Origin: Ruminococcus sp.
GTDB taxonomy: Bacteria; Bacillota; Clostridia; Lachnospirales; Lachnospiraceae
Assembly (NCBI GenBank): GCA_013911065.1
Contig: JACERV010000005.1
Span: 1 to 64,000 of the forward strand
Direction: 5' to 3'
Length of the DNA stretch: 64,000 nt
Made by a program: the position numbers and the translations under genes. Positions 8,701 through 15,504 of this stretch are shown here, piece by piece; within the stretch, counting starts at the first letter, position 1, and each line of letters starts with the position of its first letter. A model generated the notes under the pieces. That model searched no databases. It had not been told where the DNA came from and saw only the letters and a program-made list of their open reading frames with translations.

Positions 8701-9796
8701 TATCAATTTTGTAAATCTCTTCATTTTTTTGATCCGAATAAAGTAACCATTCTTTTTCAATCCAATCTTCAATTATTATAAAGTATGGCTCTAAAAGTTC
8801 AAAAGCTTCTCCTTTCCATTTATCTAATAGTATATCTGCATAGTTGATAAAAAGTGGTGTGGCAAAAATTCCTCCTTTTATGTTTTTCTCTGACTTTAAA
8901 TACTGTCTCAATAAACGGCTTTTCTTCCCCCTTTTTACCAATTTGCTGCCTGCCCCTCCTGTCCTTCTATAAAGGCTTCTAATCTGCCTTTGATTCAAAG
9001 GTGAAATCGTCGCCACTACCATTTTCTCTTGTTGAATCATAACTTCTGAAATACACTCAATCAATCCCTTATTATGCTCGTCTAGTGAAAAAAATGGTTC
9101 TGTCCGTGTAGAAATAAAAATTCTATCCATATCTTTAAGAGCTATTTTGCCATGTCGAAACAGCTTAAGTATTTCCAATAAAAGAGAATATGCCTTCATA
9201 TCACCCTCAAGTTGTCCTAACTGAATAAACTCATCCAGGCCATCTATAAATAAGACTCTAGCCTTGATTTCATTACATTGATTTACTATAGTTTGAATCA
9301 GTTCAGTATAGCTATAATACTGACCCACCTTTATATAAACAACTTTTCCTATTTTACTATGTGGATGAACTTTTTCATTGAATTTAGTATTATATTTACA
9401 ATAATAATAATATAAATATTTCATTAGAAAGGACTTCCCACTACCTGCATCCCCAAGTATGACCGTTATTTTTTCTGGAACGATACTGGAAGAAGGTTTC
9501 ATCTGCTTTGCCCATTTTTTTGCTGATATTTCGAACTTAGGTGTGTCACCCTTGTTAATTATTAAGTTTTGTGGAATATATGTATTAAATTTTTTGATAT
9601 AAAATTTAAAATCTTTTTTATTTGAACTAACTTCGTTTAGTTCCCGTGCCATTTGCTTAAGGATGTACCGCTTCTTTCTTAGATGAGATGATACTATTCC
9701 TGCAACAGCTACTGTCAGTGAGATTATAGATATAATTCCTGATACAAGTTCTACAAAACTTACTAATTCTACAAAACTTATTAAATTTGTAAACAT
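5777..9796 (-). CDS. Membrane-anchored NACHT NTPase with leucine-rich and TPR repeats
   Basis: This is a STAND-class signalling NTPase of the bacterial NLR type; such proteins commonly sense phage proteins and trigger abortive defence. The N-terminus has a hydrophobic membrane segment (about residues 19-36). The NACHT domain has Walker A GDAGSGKS at 115-122 and Walker B VLFIDGLDEF at 181-190. A helical region comes next, then a short leucine-rich part near residues 595-660 (LQTLHLTNNQIKNIS). The C-terminus is about 13 kinesin-light-chain-like TPR units of 42 residues (DTLSSQY.LG....... EAE). No separate effector domain was recognised, so the membrane segment may be the effector. It sits at the edge of the element beside methyltransferase and nuclease-like genes. 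An eighteen-base tandem duplication encodes SFVELV twice near the start. Confidence 0.85.
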   Translation of the reverse strand: MFTNLISFVELVSFVELVSGIISIISLTVAVAGIVSSHLRKKRYILKQMARELNEVSSNKKDFKFYIKKFNTYIPQNLIINKGDTPKFEISAKKWAKQMKPSSSIVPEKITVILGDAGSGKSFLMKYLYYYYCKYNTKFNEKVHPHSKIGKVVYIKVGQYYSYTELIQTIVNQCNEIKARVLFIDGLDEFIQLGQLEGDMKAYSLLLEILKLFRHGKIALKDMDRIFISTRTEPFFSLDEHNKGLIECISEVMIQQEKMVVATISPLNQRQIRSLYRRTGGAGSKLVKRGKKSRLLRQYLKSEKNIKGGIFATPLFINYADILLDKWKGEAFELLEPYFIIIEDWIEKEWLLYSDQKNEEIYKIDKRFYRQSVYYSLQRLCAYINFSDGLITYKCFEEISKDLDLGNIYQKEDYFLTRHLLRRVSKVGEKDTAVYEFIHYSFYEFLTAKLYVEDLDQNIVSYEMRKENLSTNIQMKAFYINHLYQVTGADIYKYCYIEQAYMRIFRECIKEYQFRNKVFYNLDLFQGFKYIIEAEEVYFNDKLDIEIQTMILLLPCIKNMHYRGICLNQSKINKYMIQKYLCLNSSNLKSLDGAKQFASLQTLHLTNNQIKNISDIVILNKLSELYLFGMTLESIEPLKTLSLKILGKSIQNKKELIEILQFDGADIMIVDPEKNVDLYILIYEARKNGKQIYLRKQLGSKFINNIYRYSPKNSRQYLSKVAVGLEAVYYMEEADFFSRQSREKEYCLCNSVILNEKDTLIYGLTLGKVFFQLNQLSEAYKIIRDVYRKYCLVIGIEKKETLLAQFWVGRVVLEEKRYGEAELILRENYNQRKKVLGENHEDTLSSQYWLGIILNTENKNIDAELVMYENYIDRKNVLGEYHGDTLSSQYWLGLILFDQYKYKEAELIIRDNYGIRRNILGQNHENTLYSQYWLGKILKDQCEYKEAEAVAYENYIIRTQVLGENDMDTLKSHFLWGVILQNQCKYEEAALIIRENYKRSRKILGNNHIHTLRAQYMMGINYKDTGEYIKALMLMNIVYEERRKSLGENHDDTLESQYQLGYLLIITSHFQRAELNMRKNYGRRREKLGENHADTLKSQWLLGIALQKTGKHKEAELIMRENYGRRREKLGENHADTLSSQYYIGSILADSDKYGEAEIIMRQNYERRKEKFGENHADTLSSQYYIGSILADSDKYGEAEIIMRQSYERRKEKFGQNHNDTLSSQYNLGKILNRLGEYEEAELIMRENYEKRKEKLGENHAWTLSSQYNLGEILNSLGKYEEAELIMRDNYEKRQEKYGKDDFRTLESQYVLSIIMKNVGRCEEGTSLMHDSVITMLDK

Positions 9797-10293
9797 ACTT
9801 TTCCCCCATCTAAAATATAATTTACTTTACATCGTTCTAATATCTATTTTTAGTATACAGGAGTTATCACAATTTTACAATTAGCCAAAAAAGACCCCCA
9901 CATAATTAATTTAAATTACAAGCGCGGTGATCTTTCAAGGTATATCTTTACTTTAAATGTATCTTTCTATTCAATTACTAGTCTCTTTATAATCGTTGCC
10001 AATTTTCATGAAGCGGCAGCATCCGAAAACCAATTAAGAATCCCATAAAGTCCATGTTCTCTATTTTTAATTCTTTTATCAAATGGTATTTTCAATCAAA
10101 CCCAAAGTCAGGGATCTCCATCATAATTTTATTTTCTGGCATCACTTTTAATGCTTCGTCAAAATCTTTCCTGACTTCAACTAAAGGTGCAATTGCCCCT
10201 GGATTTCAATATTTCCCTTTCCAGCTAGCCGGCATATAGCTATTGACGTACTCTTTAAACAATCTTTATTTGAAAACATCTGCAATGCAATCT
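9797..10293. other. Intergenic segment with a gene remnant
   Basis: This 497-base gap lies between the NACHT gene and the methyltransferase gene. On the minus strand, 10092-10205 is open and reads NPGAIAPLVEVRKDFDEALK, then VMPENKIMMEIPDFGFD and a stop; it looks like the C-terminus of a lost gene I cannot name. No start or ribosome site precedes it. The rest is AT-rich and holds no gene that I can support. Confidence 0.4.
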
Positions 10294-11310
10294 TTATAAA
10301 TATGTACTGGCTATAGCTTCTATCACGTTAATTGTTACCTGGTTACCAGCCTGCTTATACAATTGACTGTCACTATTTACAAATGCAGCTTTCTCAAAAT
10401 AGAGATCAGGCCATCCCTGCAGCCGAAAGCATTCTCTGGGAGTCAGGCGCCGGATGCGACCATCACTTGTAATTACACCTATTTGGCAACTAGTATCCAA
10501 AGTCTGTGTGCAACCTTTACTAACGCGTCCTCTACGTGTTTTACTGTTTGGGTATGCCAAATAAACGGCATCACCATGATAAGCCATCTCATATCCCTTC
10601 TTCGTAGCATTGCGGATCGGGACAGGTCTCGTGAAACATTCCCATTCTCCTCCTACAGCTATTTCAGAAGATTTTTCCTTCTCTCTGGTGATAGGTAATA
10701 TTTCTTGTCCACCTTTACCTCTAAGATATGCGATAATGTATATTCTTTCCCTACTTTGAGGGACTCCGAAATACTTGCTGTTGAGAAGCATCCATCTTGC
10801 ATCATACCCGATTTCATCCAGCTCAACGAGAACTCTGGCAAAATCAAATCCTCGATTAACACTAAATAGGTTTTTAACGTTTTCAATAAATAGATATGTG
10901 GGCTTATCCTCTTCTTTGAGTTCTCTAACAAGTTTTGTAACTGCAAAAAACAAAGATGAACGACTACCTTGGAATCCAAGGCAGTTTCCAGCGATGGAAA
11001 TGTCTTGGCAAGGGAATCCAAAGCACCAACAGTCTGCTTTTGGCATGCTTGTGGCATCCACTTCTTTAATATCCTTTGCATACCATTCTCCATTTCTATA
11101 CTCATTATTTAAAATCTCCTTTTGTCTTTTTTTTAAATCCAGCTTTTCCAATATCTTTCTTTGCTCTTCTGTTATCAAATGCATTGAGGTATAACCGGCC
11201 AAAGCAAACTTGTCAAATTCGCAAAAACCAATACACTTGTGCCCGGCCAGTTCCATACCATATCGAAAACCTCCTATACCAGCAAATAAATCTATAAAAC
11301 TAAGACTCAT
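10294..11310 (-). CDS. dcm: DNA (cytosine-5-)-methyltransferase
   Basis: The enzyme transfers a methyl group from S-adenosylmethionine to C5 of cytosine in a specific site, either as the protective half of a restriction-modification system or as a solitary methylase. All core motifs are present in order: motif I FAGIGG (residues 9-14), motif IV GFPCQD with the catalytic Cys101, motif VI ENV (143-145), motif VIII QSRERIY, then a target-recognition region, motif IX RRLTPRECFRLQGWP and motif X QAGNQV. The length (338 aa) is usual. The ribosome site is weak. Two nuclease-like genes lie upstream in transcription order (12.2-13.7 kb), with one regulator gene between. Specificity cannot be read from sequence. 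Confidence 0.95.
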   Translation of the reverse strand: MSLSFIDLFAGIGGFRYGMELAGHKCIGFCEFDKFALAGYTSMHLITEEQRKILEKLDLKKRQKEILNNEYRNGEWYAKDIKEVDATSMPKADCWCFGFPCQDISIAGNCLGFQGSRSSLFFAVTKLVRELKEEDKPTYLFIENVKNLFSVNRGFDFARVLVELDEIGYDARWMLLNSKYFGVPQSRERIYIIAYLRGKGGQEILPITREKEKSSEIAVGGEWECFTRPVPIRNATKKGYEMAYHGDAVYLAYPNSKTRRGRVSKGCTQTLDTSCQIGVITSDGRIRRLTPRECFRLQGWPDLYFEKAAFVNSDSQLYKQAGNQVTINVIEAIASTYL

Positions 11311-11317
11311 TTTTATT

Positions 11318-11370
11318 AAAGAAGCTGATGCATCATTCTGCCGGCCGGCAGCTTCAGCCTCCTTCTTTTA
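11318..11370. promoter_or_regulatory. Inverted repeat around a GC-rich palindrome before dcm
   Basis: GAAGCTG and CAGCTTC flank a core that contains CTGCCGGCCGGCAG, a perfect 14-base palindrome, in an otherwise AT-rich gap. It lies 10-60 bases upstream of the methyltransferase start. It could be a terminator for the gene before it or an operator for dcm; a T-run is lacking on the minus strand, which favours a binding site. Confidence 0.35.
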
Positions 11371-11396
11371 TTTATTAGCTGCAGCTTATAGATAAC

Positions 11397-11885
11397 TTAG
11401 CATTTATTCATAGAACATTGCCGAACAGAAAAGTGATTTATTTTTTTCAAATACCTATTATGCCGGATCCTACAACTATCTCCCGTATAAGAAATCCTTC
11501 TCTTGGGATATGCAAAATTCATTTTCAAAGCGACTATTTCCCAAGTCAAGCCATCTATGTAGTATAGTCGGAACATTAACCTCAAATCACTAACTGGAAT
11601 TTTCTCGATATCGTTTTCCACTTTATCCAAAAGTCCTGACAGTTTCTCTTCAAGAAACTTTAATTTAATTACCCGGCACCGGATTACAAATTCTTGGCAT
11701 TCATCTGTAGAATCAATAAAACACTCTAACTTTTTTAAAATACCCATATCTGTAGTAGTGTTTTTATTATATAACTGTAAATCATAAATTTTCTTTTTTT
11801 CTTTCGCAATCCGACCTTTTAAATCGTTGATTTCTGCTCTGATTTCAGAATATTGTTTTCTAAATTCCTTTCCCATTGTATCCAT
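11397..11885 (-). CDS. Putative sigma-like / ArpU-like regulator
   Basis: The protein (162 aa) has a long N-terminal coiled coil (residues 8-100, rich in E, K, L). A short C-terminal segment, SDLRLMFRLYYIDGLTWEIVAL, looks like a sigma-70 region 4 helix-turn-helix (the usual wording is R.I..LRY..G.TW..IA). Phage and mobile-element regulators of the ArpU/DUF1492 kind share this layout. It probably binds DNA and controls neighbouring cargo genes; that is inference. A start three codons later (ATG at 11876) has a better-spaced AGGGA site. It lies 86 bases upstream of dcm on the same strand. Confidence 0.5.
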   Translation of the reverse strand: MDTMGKEFRKQYSEIRAEINDLKGRIAKEKKKIYDLQLYNKNTTTDMGILKKLECFIDSTDECQEFVIRCRVIKLKFLEEKLSGLLDKVENDIEKIPVSDLRLMFRLYYIDGLTWEIVALKMNFAYPKRRISYTGDSCRIRHNRYLKKINHFSVRQCSMNKC

Positions 11886-11985
11886 TCCCTAATTTTTAGT
11901 TTCAAATTTCCTTTTCAGCAGGTATCGTCTTACCTATACTAGCTTAAATGATTGTGTTAAATAATAAAAGGTAGAACACTAAAAA

Positions 11986-12011
11986 GACCATCAGGCAATA
12001 TCCCGATGGTC
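11986..12011. repeat. Repeated hairpin, copy 1
   Basis: GACCATC and GATGGTC pair around AGGCAATATCCC. The same 26-base hairpin, with one base changed, recurs at 13955-13980, and similarity extends about 20 bases beyond it. The two copies bracket the nuclease-like genes. Flanking A and T runs would also allow it to act as a terminator. Confidence 0.6.
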
Positions 12012-12076
12012 TCAGATTGCAGACAAATTAATTTTTAAATTTTGGATTAAGCAAATACAGAATATTTATACAGATT

Positions 12077-12102
12077 AAAGGCACGGGAATTTCCGTGCCT
12101 TT
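12077..12102. terminator. Strong palindromic hairpin, probable terminator
   Basis: AAAGGCACGGGAA and TTTCCGTGCCTTT form a near-perfect 12-pair stem. It lies downstream (minus strand) of the 12172-12759 gene and would form a compact intrinsic terminator, though the trailing T-run is short. Confidence 0.55.
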
Positions 12103-12171
12103 AGTAAATCTTAAATTGGAATTTGTGAGGCCGCCTCTAATCATGATAAACCAGAAATCGCTCCGTTCAAT

Positions 12172-12759
12172 TTATTTATTTAATGAATCCTTCAAAAACG
12201 AATCTATAGTTTTTCGGATATCATCATTGAGCTTTATATCACTAAGAAATCCATTTTTTATTTGGGCAAGCTCATCTTCTGAATATTCCTTCTTTTCTCT
12301 ATAGCTCCCTCCATTTCTCCAATATAATGGATACGCATTCCACGCAAAATACTTTTCTATATCTCTTCTCTTTTCTATATCTTCTTCCTTATAAATACAA
12401 ATAAATATTAAGTTCTCATATTCTGCTCTTATCTTCTTATATAATAGCTCCTGATATGAAGGATACTCATCATAATGAAATATTTCCTTCCCGAACTGAT
12501 TGACATAACATTTCTTTTTTACTTGATTAGTTTTTATATCCAAATATTTTATATCTGCACTTATTTCCACTGAAATATTTTTTGTTTGCCCAACTTGTAA
12601 ACAAAACCAAGTATCATTACTCTCAGGTTTTCTTCCAAATAAGGCCCATATACCACCAATCTTATAGCCTTTTAAATTTCCTTCCCACCTTTCACTTTCT
12701 TGCTTTACTATTATATCCTGTTGCTCTAATGTTTCTTTATGTACTTCCATCTTAATCAT
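12172..12759 (-). CDS. Putative GIY-YIG-like nuclease beside the methyltransferase
   Basis: The protein (195 aa) has a segment near residues 34-62 reading GGIWALFGRKP then WFCLQVGQTKNI. The spacing and wording resemble the GIY...YVGQTKNI core of GIY-YIG endonucleases, with GIW for GIY and QVG for YIG. The rest is rich in charged residues and shows no second recognised domain. It shares strand and close spacing (21 bases) with the next gene upstream and lies near dcm, so a restriction role is plausible. The degenerate core means a non-nuclease role is also possible. Confidence 0.4.
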   Translation of the reverse strand: MIKMEVHKETLEQQDIIVKQESERWEGNLKGYKIGGIWALFGRKPESNDTWFCLQVGQTKNISVEISADIKYLDIKTNQVKKKCYVNQFGKEIFHYDEYPSYQELLYKKIRAEYENLIFICIYKEEDIEKRRDIEKYFAWNAYPLYWRNGGSYREKKEYSEDELAQIKNGFLSDIKLNDDIRKTIDSFLKDSLNK

Positions 12760-12780
12760 CCAATCTCACATATGCAAATT

Positions 12781-13665
12781 CTATTTTCTAAAAGCACTAA
12801 CATTGTATAATGATGATACAGTTTTAACTGTCATAGGATAGATTATATATTCCCACGGTATCAATTTAAGCAGATATGGAATATTTACTAACCTAATTAT
12901 TTCAAAGCCATCTCGATATACGAAAATTACATACTTAATTTCATCTTTATATTTATAGATAAAATCAAGCAATATCTTATCTCTTGTTAACCGATAACAA
13001 TGAAATTTTTCTTGTTCCCTCATATCTCCTTGTGACATTCCATCAATCCAGCCTTCATATACATTTTCTACCATGCTAAGAGCATAATCCGAATATTCAA
13101 TTAAAAATATCCCAACATCTTTTTTACCTGTATAGTTATGCAGACTATTTATATGATTTTTCCAGTTATCTTCAAATGACTTTATAAGAAAAGAATGGCT
13201 ATGTTTTGGATTATCCATTATCCATTGTTTTGAACGGACTGCATCATAACTAGGTGTTTCATTCCATTTTTGTTTTAAAATTTCTGTCTCCCTATTTACG
13301 TTGGAAACAAAGCAATTGATTTTCTTTATATGTTCCGCACCTTTACGTGTTGTTTTAGATGATGATACTTGAAAATGTTCTATAAAACCATAATTAAATA
13401 TAAAATCTGGAAATTCACTTGTTTTAACATTAGGATTAGCAAAGCGTAATATCTGTTCTATTTCGTTTCTGTCTTCTTCTAATAACCCAAAATAAGTTTT
13501 ACGACATTTACTGTTAATAAACCATATTTGCTCCTTTGCAAACACATTATCGTCAACTTCAGTATATGTTTTCCCCGTAAATGGGTGGAGTATCGGTGTA
13601 CCATCATTTGTAAAAACTTCTTGTTTTATCAAATCTAAACAGTTCTGCTCCTTGTCGCCTCTCAT
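12781..13665 (-). CDS. Putative restriction-type protein of unknown family
   Basis: I do not recognise this 294-aa protein with certainty. Near residues 85-103 it reads FPDFIFNYGFIEHFQVSSSK, which has the layout of a PD-(D/E)xK nuclease core (PD, a short strand, then E-x-F), although the expected lysine is not clear. It forms a two-gene unit with the GIY-YIG-like gene, and both lie upstream of a C5 methyltransferase on the same strand. The start has AGAGGG eight bases away. A helper or subunit of a restriction system is the best guess. Confidence 0.4.
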   Translation of the reverse strand: MRGDKEQNCLDLIKQEVFTNDGTPILHPFTGKTYTEVDDNVFAKEQIWFINSKCRKTYFGLLEEDRNEIEQILRFANPNVKTSEFPDFIFNYGFIEHFQVSSSKTTRKGAEHIKKINCFVSNVNRETEILKQKWNETPSYDAVRSKQWIMDNPKHSHSFLIKSFEDNWKNHINSLHNYTGKKDVGIFLIEYSDYALSMVENVYEGWIDGMSQGDMREQEKFHCYRLTRDKILLDFIYKYKDEIKYVIFVYRDGFEIIRLVNIPYLLKLIPWEYIIYPMTVKTVSSLYNVSAFRK

Positions 13666-14195
13666 TTCTTATCCCTCTATTTCAACTATGATTTTATCTA
13701 TTTCTTCACGCAAAATATATTTCTATTGTTTCAAGTGTAAGCGCTTATTTTCATATACATTTTCTCTCCAGATTAAGCTATATATATCCTAGCATTCCGT
13801 TCTATTCAACTATCATAATGTATTAGATAATACTTGATGATATAGATATAAATTCTAATTATTAAAGAATACCATAGACAAGGATAAAAATATAGTATTG
13901 ATTATTTATACACATATATTTATATGATTCTTTTAATAATTGGCTTTGTCTACAGACCATCAGGCAATATCCTGATGGTCTTATATTACAGAGAAAACTG
14001 CTAAAAATCTTAAAAGAGATGGCTTTGGCCATTCTTTTTCTTAGATAACTTCTCGGAATCATCATCCCTTACTTCATGGTTCGCTTTGATTTATAAAAAC
14101 ATCCATTTTTATTACAAAAAACACTTGACAAACCTTCAAAGGTATGTGGCGAAGCCAATTGAATATATTATTTTTTTCAAATGGAGGCTATTTTT
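13666..14195. other. AT-rich intergenic segment
   Basis: About 530 bases separate the nuclease-like gene from the small plus-strand genes. Apart from the second repeated hairpin (13955-13980) I see no gene. A 67-codon minus frame at 13862-14065 passes through that hairpin and has no ribosome site, so it was not accepted. A TTGACA at about 14126 has no -10 at the right distance. Confidence 0.5.
13955..13980. repeat. Repeated hairpin, copy 2
   Basis: GACCATCAGG and CCTGATGGTC form a perfect 10-pair stem around CAATAT. It is the partner of the hairpin at 11986-12011. The loop sequence is the same, and the downstream flanks share a run resembling TCTNANATTNCAGA. A 2-kb block containing the two nuclease-like genes lies between the copies. 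Confidence 0.6.
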
Positions 14196-14294
14196 ATGTT
14201 TGCTTGCAATATTGGCAGTCGTTCAGCTTATCAGGATACCTCTATATATGTGCTCTTGAAAAATTATGAAGATCCTTTTAATACATGGGCCTAG
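14196..14294 (+). CDS. Short protein, unknown
   Basis: This 32-codon frame starts at an ATG eight bases after TGGAGG and encodes MFACNIGSRSAYQDTSIYVL, then LKNYEDPFNTWA. The good ribosome site and the second small gene with an even better site 50 bases downstream on the same strand argue for translation. I see no motif and know no family. It runs opposite to the neighbouring SOS genes. Confidence 0.4.
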   Translation: MFACNIGSRSAYQDTSIYVLLKNYEDPFNTWA

Positions 14295-14345
14295 TTAATT
14301 AGTTAGCCGAGTAATTAGTTGTCACTATGGGGAGGAGGTGCCTGC

Positions 14346-14459
14346 ATGAATAGTGAGGAATACCAAAGATTAATATTTACCATGATTGAAAGTATAGACG
14401 ATTTGCAGATGCTGGTATACATATATGCGGTCATAAAAATACTCTCAGAGGATGACTAA
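14346..14459 (+). CDS. Short acidic helical protein, unknown
   Basis: A 37-residue product (MNSEEYQRLIFTMIESIDDL, then QMLVYIYAVIKILSEDD) starts six bases after GGGGAGGAGG, one of the strongest ribosome sites in the window. The amphipathic helix pattern resembles short peptides often seen in clostridial mobile DNA, where the text MNxEEYxxLIxxxIxxIDD is common; that is recollection, not proof. It stops nine bases before the convergent yedK-like gene. It may be a regulator or a toxin-antitoxin part. Confidence 0.5.
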   Translation: MNSEEYQRLIFTMIESIDDLQMLVYIYAVIKILSEDD

Positions 14460-14467
14460 TATCAGCT

Positions 14468-15052
14468 CTATTGTAAGTCAAGTTTTTGCTGTACATATCC
14501 AGATACAGAACATAATTCTATTGGCCGCTTATTCAGTAAGAATTCAACGCTTGCATCATCTAATAACCAGGTTTCTGCCTCACTCGGTTCCATAATTAGT
14601 GGCATCCTATTATGGACCTGCTTGACAGACTCGTTTGCTGCAGTAGTCAAGATTGTAAATCTCTTTTCCAAACTATATGTGTTCCAAATCCCGGCTAATA
14701 ACATAACCTGTTTATCAGGACGTTCAAATGAGACTTTATTTTTAGTTTTATCCCACTCGTAAAATCCTCTGGCCGGAATTAGACAGCGACGTTGCTTTGT
14801 GCTACTGGCAAAAGTCCTTCTCTCCAGAGCTGTTTCAGATCGAGCGTTAATATGAACTCCTTTATTCCTTGGGAACCCCCAGAACATATTACATAATACC
14901 GGTTGTTCTTTTTCATTTTGTAACACCATAGCATTATTTGTCGGACATACCTCCCCGTACTTTGGTACTGCTTTAAAACGCTTATCGAGGTTTCGTACAA
15001 TCCGTTCTATTTCTTTTGCTGTTTCTTCGTCCACATAATACCGTCCACACAT
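14468..15052 (-). CDS. yedK: SOS response-associated peptidase / HMCES-type abasic-site shield
   Basis: SRAP proteins form a covalent thiazolidine bond between Cys2 and an abasic site in single-stranded DNA, protecting replication. With the start at 15052 the protein begins MCGRYY, which exposes Cys2 after removal of Met. This start is preceded by GGAGGGG and is chosen over an upstream ATG that would bury the cysteine. Also visible are NARSET, the active-site RCLIPARGFYEW segment, and HNRMPLI with the catalytic histidine. The length is 194 aa. The Y-family polymerase gene nearby fits a shared role in damage tolerance. Confidence 0.92.
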   Translation of the reverse strand: MCGRYYVDEETAKEIERIVRNLDKRFKAVPKYGEVCPTNNAMVLQNEKEQPVLCNMFWGFPRNKGVHINARSETALERRTFASSTKQRRCLIPARGFYEWDKTKNKVSFERPDKQVMLLAGIWNTYSLEKRFTILTTAANESVKQVHNRMPLIMEPSEAETWLLDDASVEFLLNKRPIELCSVSGYVQQKLDLQ

Positions 15053-15141
15053 GATACCCCTCCATACGTTCATCTACCTAATATTTTAAAGTCTATAATA
15101 AAATAAATTATTATGAGCTTTATGTATAATTCTTTCTTAGT

Positions 15142-15342
15142 TTAATGGAGTGTATCTATCCCCTCATACCCTGCTAACTTATAGGCAGTGTTCATTATCC
15201 CATGCATCATTTCTGTACTTAATATTGTCCCAGGTCTTGTATCTATATCCATGATGTTTCCTGGAATGCTACAGAACTCCTGATATAATAGCCATGTCTC
15301 ATAAGTTTCGTACTGAACATAATTTGTTCTATTTAATCCCAT
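15142..15342 (-). CDS. Small protein, unknown
   Basis: This 66-aa frame (MGLNRTNYVQYETYETWLLY...) lies between the SRAP gene and a terminator, on the same strand as both neighbours. It has no recognisable domain; aromatic residues are frequent in the first third. The ribosome site (TAGGTAAATAAAA) is weak. Its position in the SOS gene row is the main support. Confidence 0.4.
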   Translation of the reverse strand: MGLNRTNYVQYETYETWLLYQEFCSIPGNIMDIDTRPGTILSTEMMHGIMNTAYKLAGYEGIDTLH

Positions 15343-15436
15343 TTTTATTTACCTAATATAATCCTTTCTTTAGTATCTGATTAATAATAACATAATATTC
15401 AAATGCTTCAATATTTCTGTTTTTGTCAAATTAAAA

Positions 15437-15468
15437 AACTACTAACTTAAATTTAATAGTTAGTAGTT
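15437..15468 (-). terminator. Intrinsic terminator after the PLD-like gene
   Basis: AACTACTAACT and AGTTAGTAGTT form an 11-pair stem with a 10-base loop. On the minus strand it is followed by a T-run (TTTTTTAATTT), 37 bases after the stop of the 15505-16347 gene. Confidence 0.75.
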
Positions 15469-15504
15469 AGCATATTTCTCTCTTTTAAATTAAGAAATTC
15501 ATTA

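Noticed and set aside
10054-10239. 61-codon plus frame between the NACHT and dcm genes
   Set aside because: No ribosome site. The opposite strand holds a better protein-like remnant.
13862-14065. 67-codon minus frame
   Set aside because: It runs through a perfect hairpin, lacks a ribosome site and looks like chance.
14126-14180. Promoter from the TTGACA at about 14126
   Set aside because: No -10-like hexamer at 16-18 bases; the nearest TATATT is about 30 bases away.
15040-15062. LexA half-site (GAACGTAT) at the yedK start
   Set aside because: The second half does not match GTTC, and the overlap with the coding start makes it likely to be chance.
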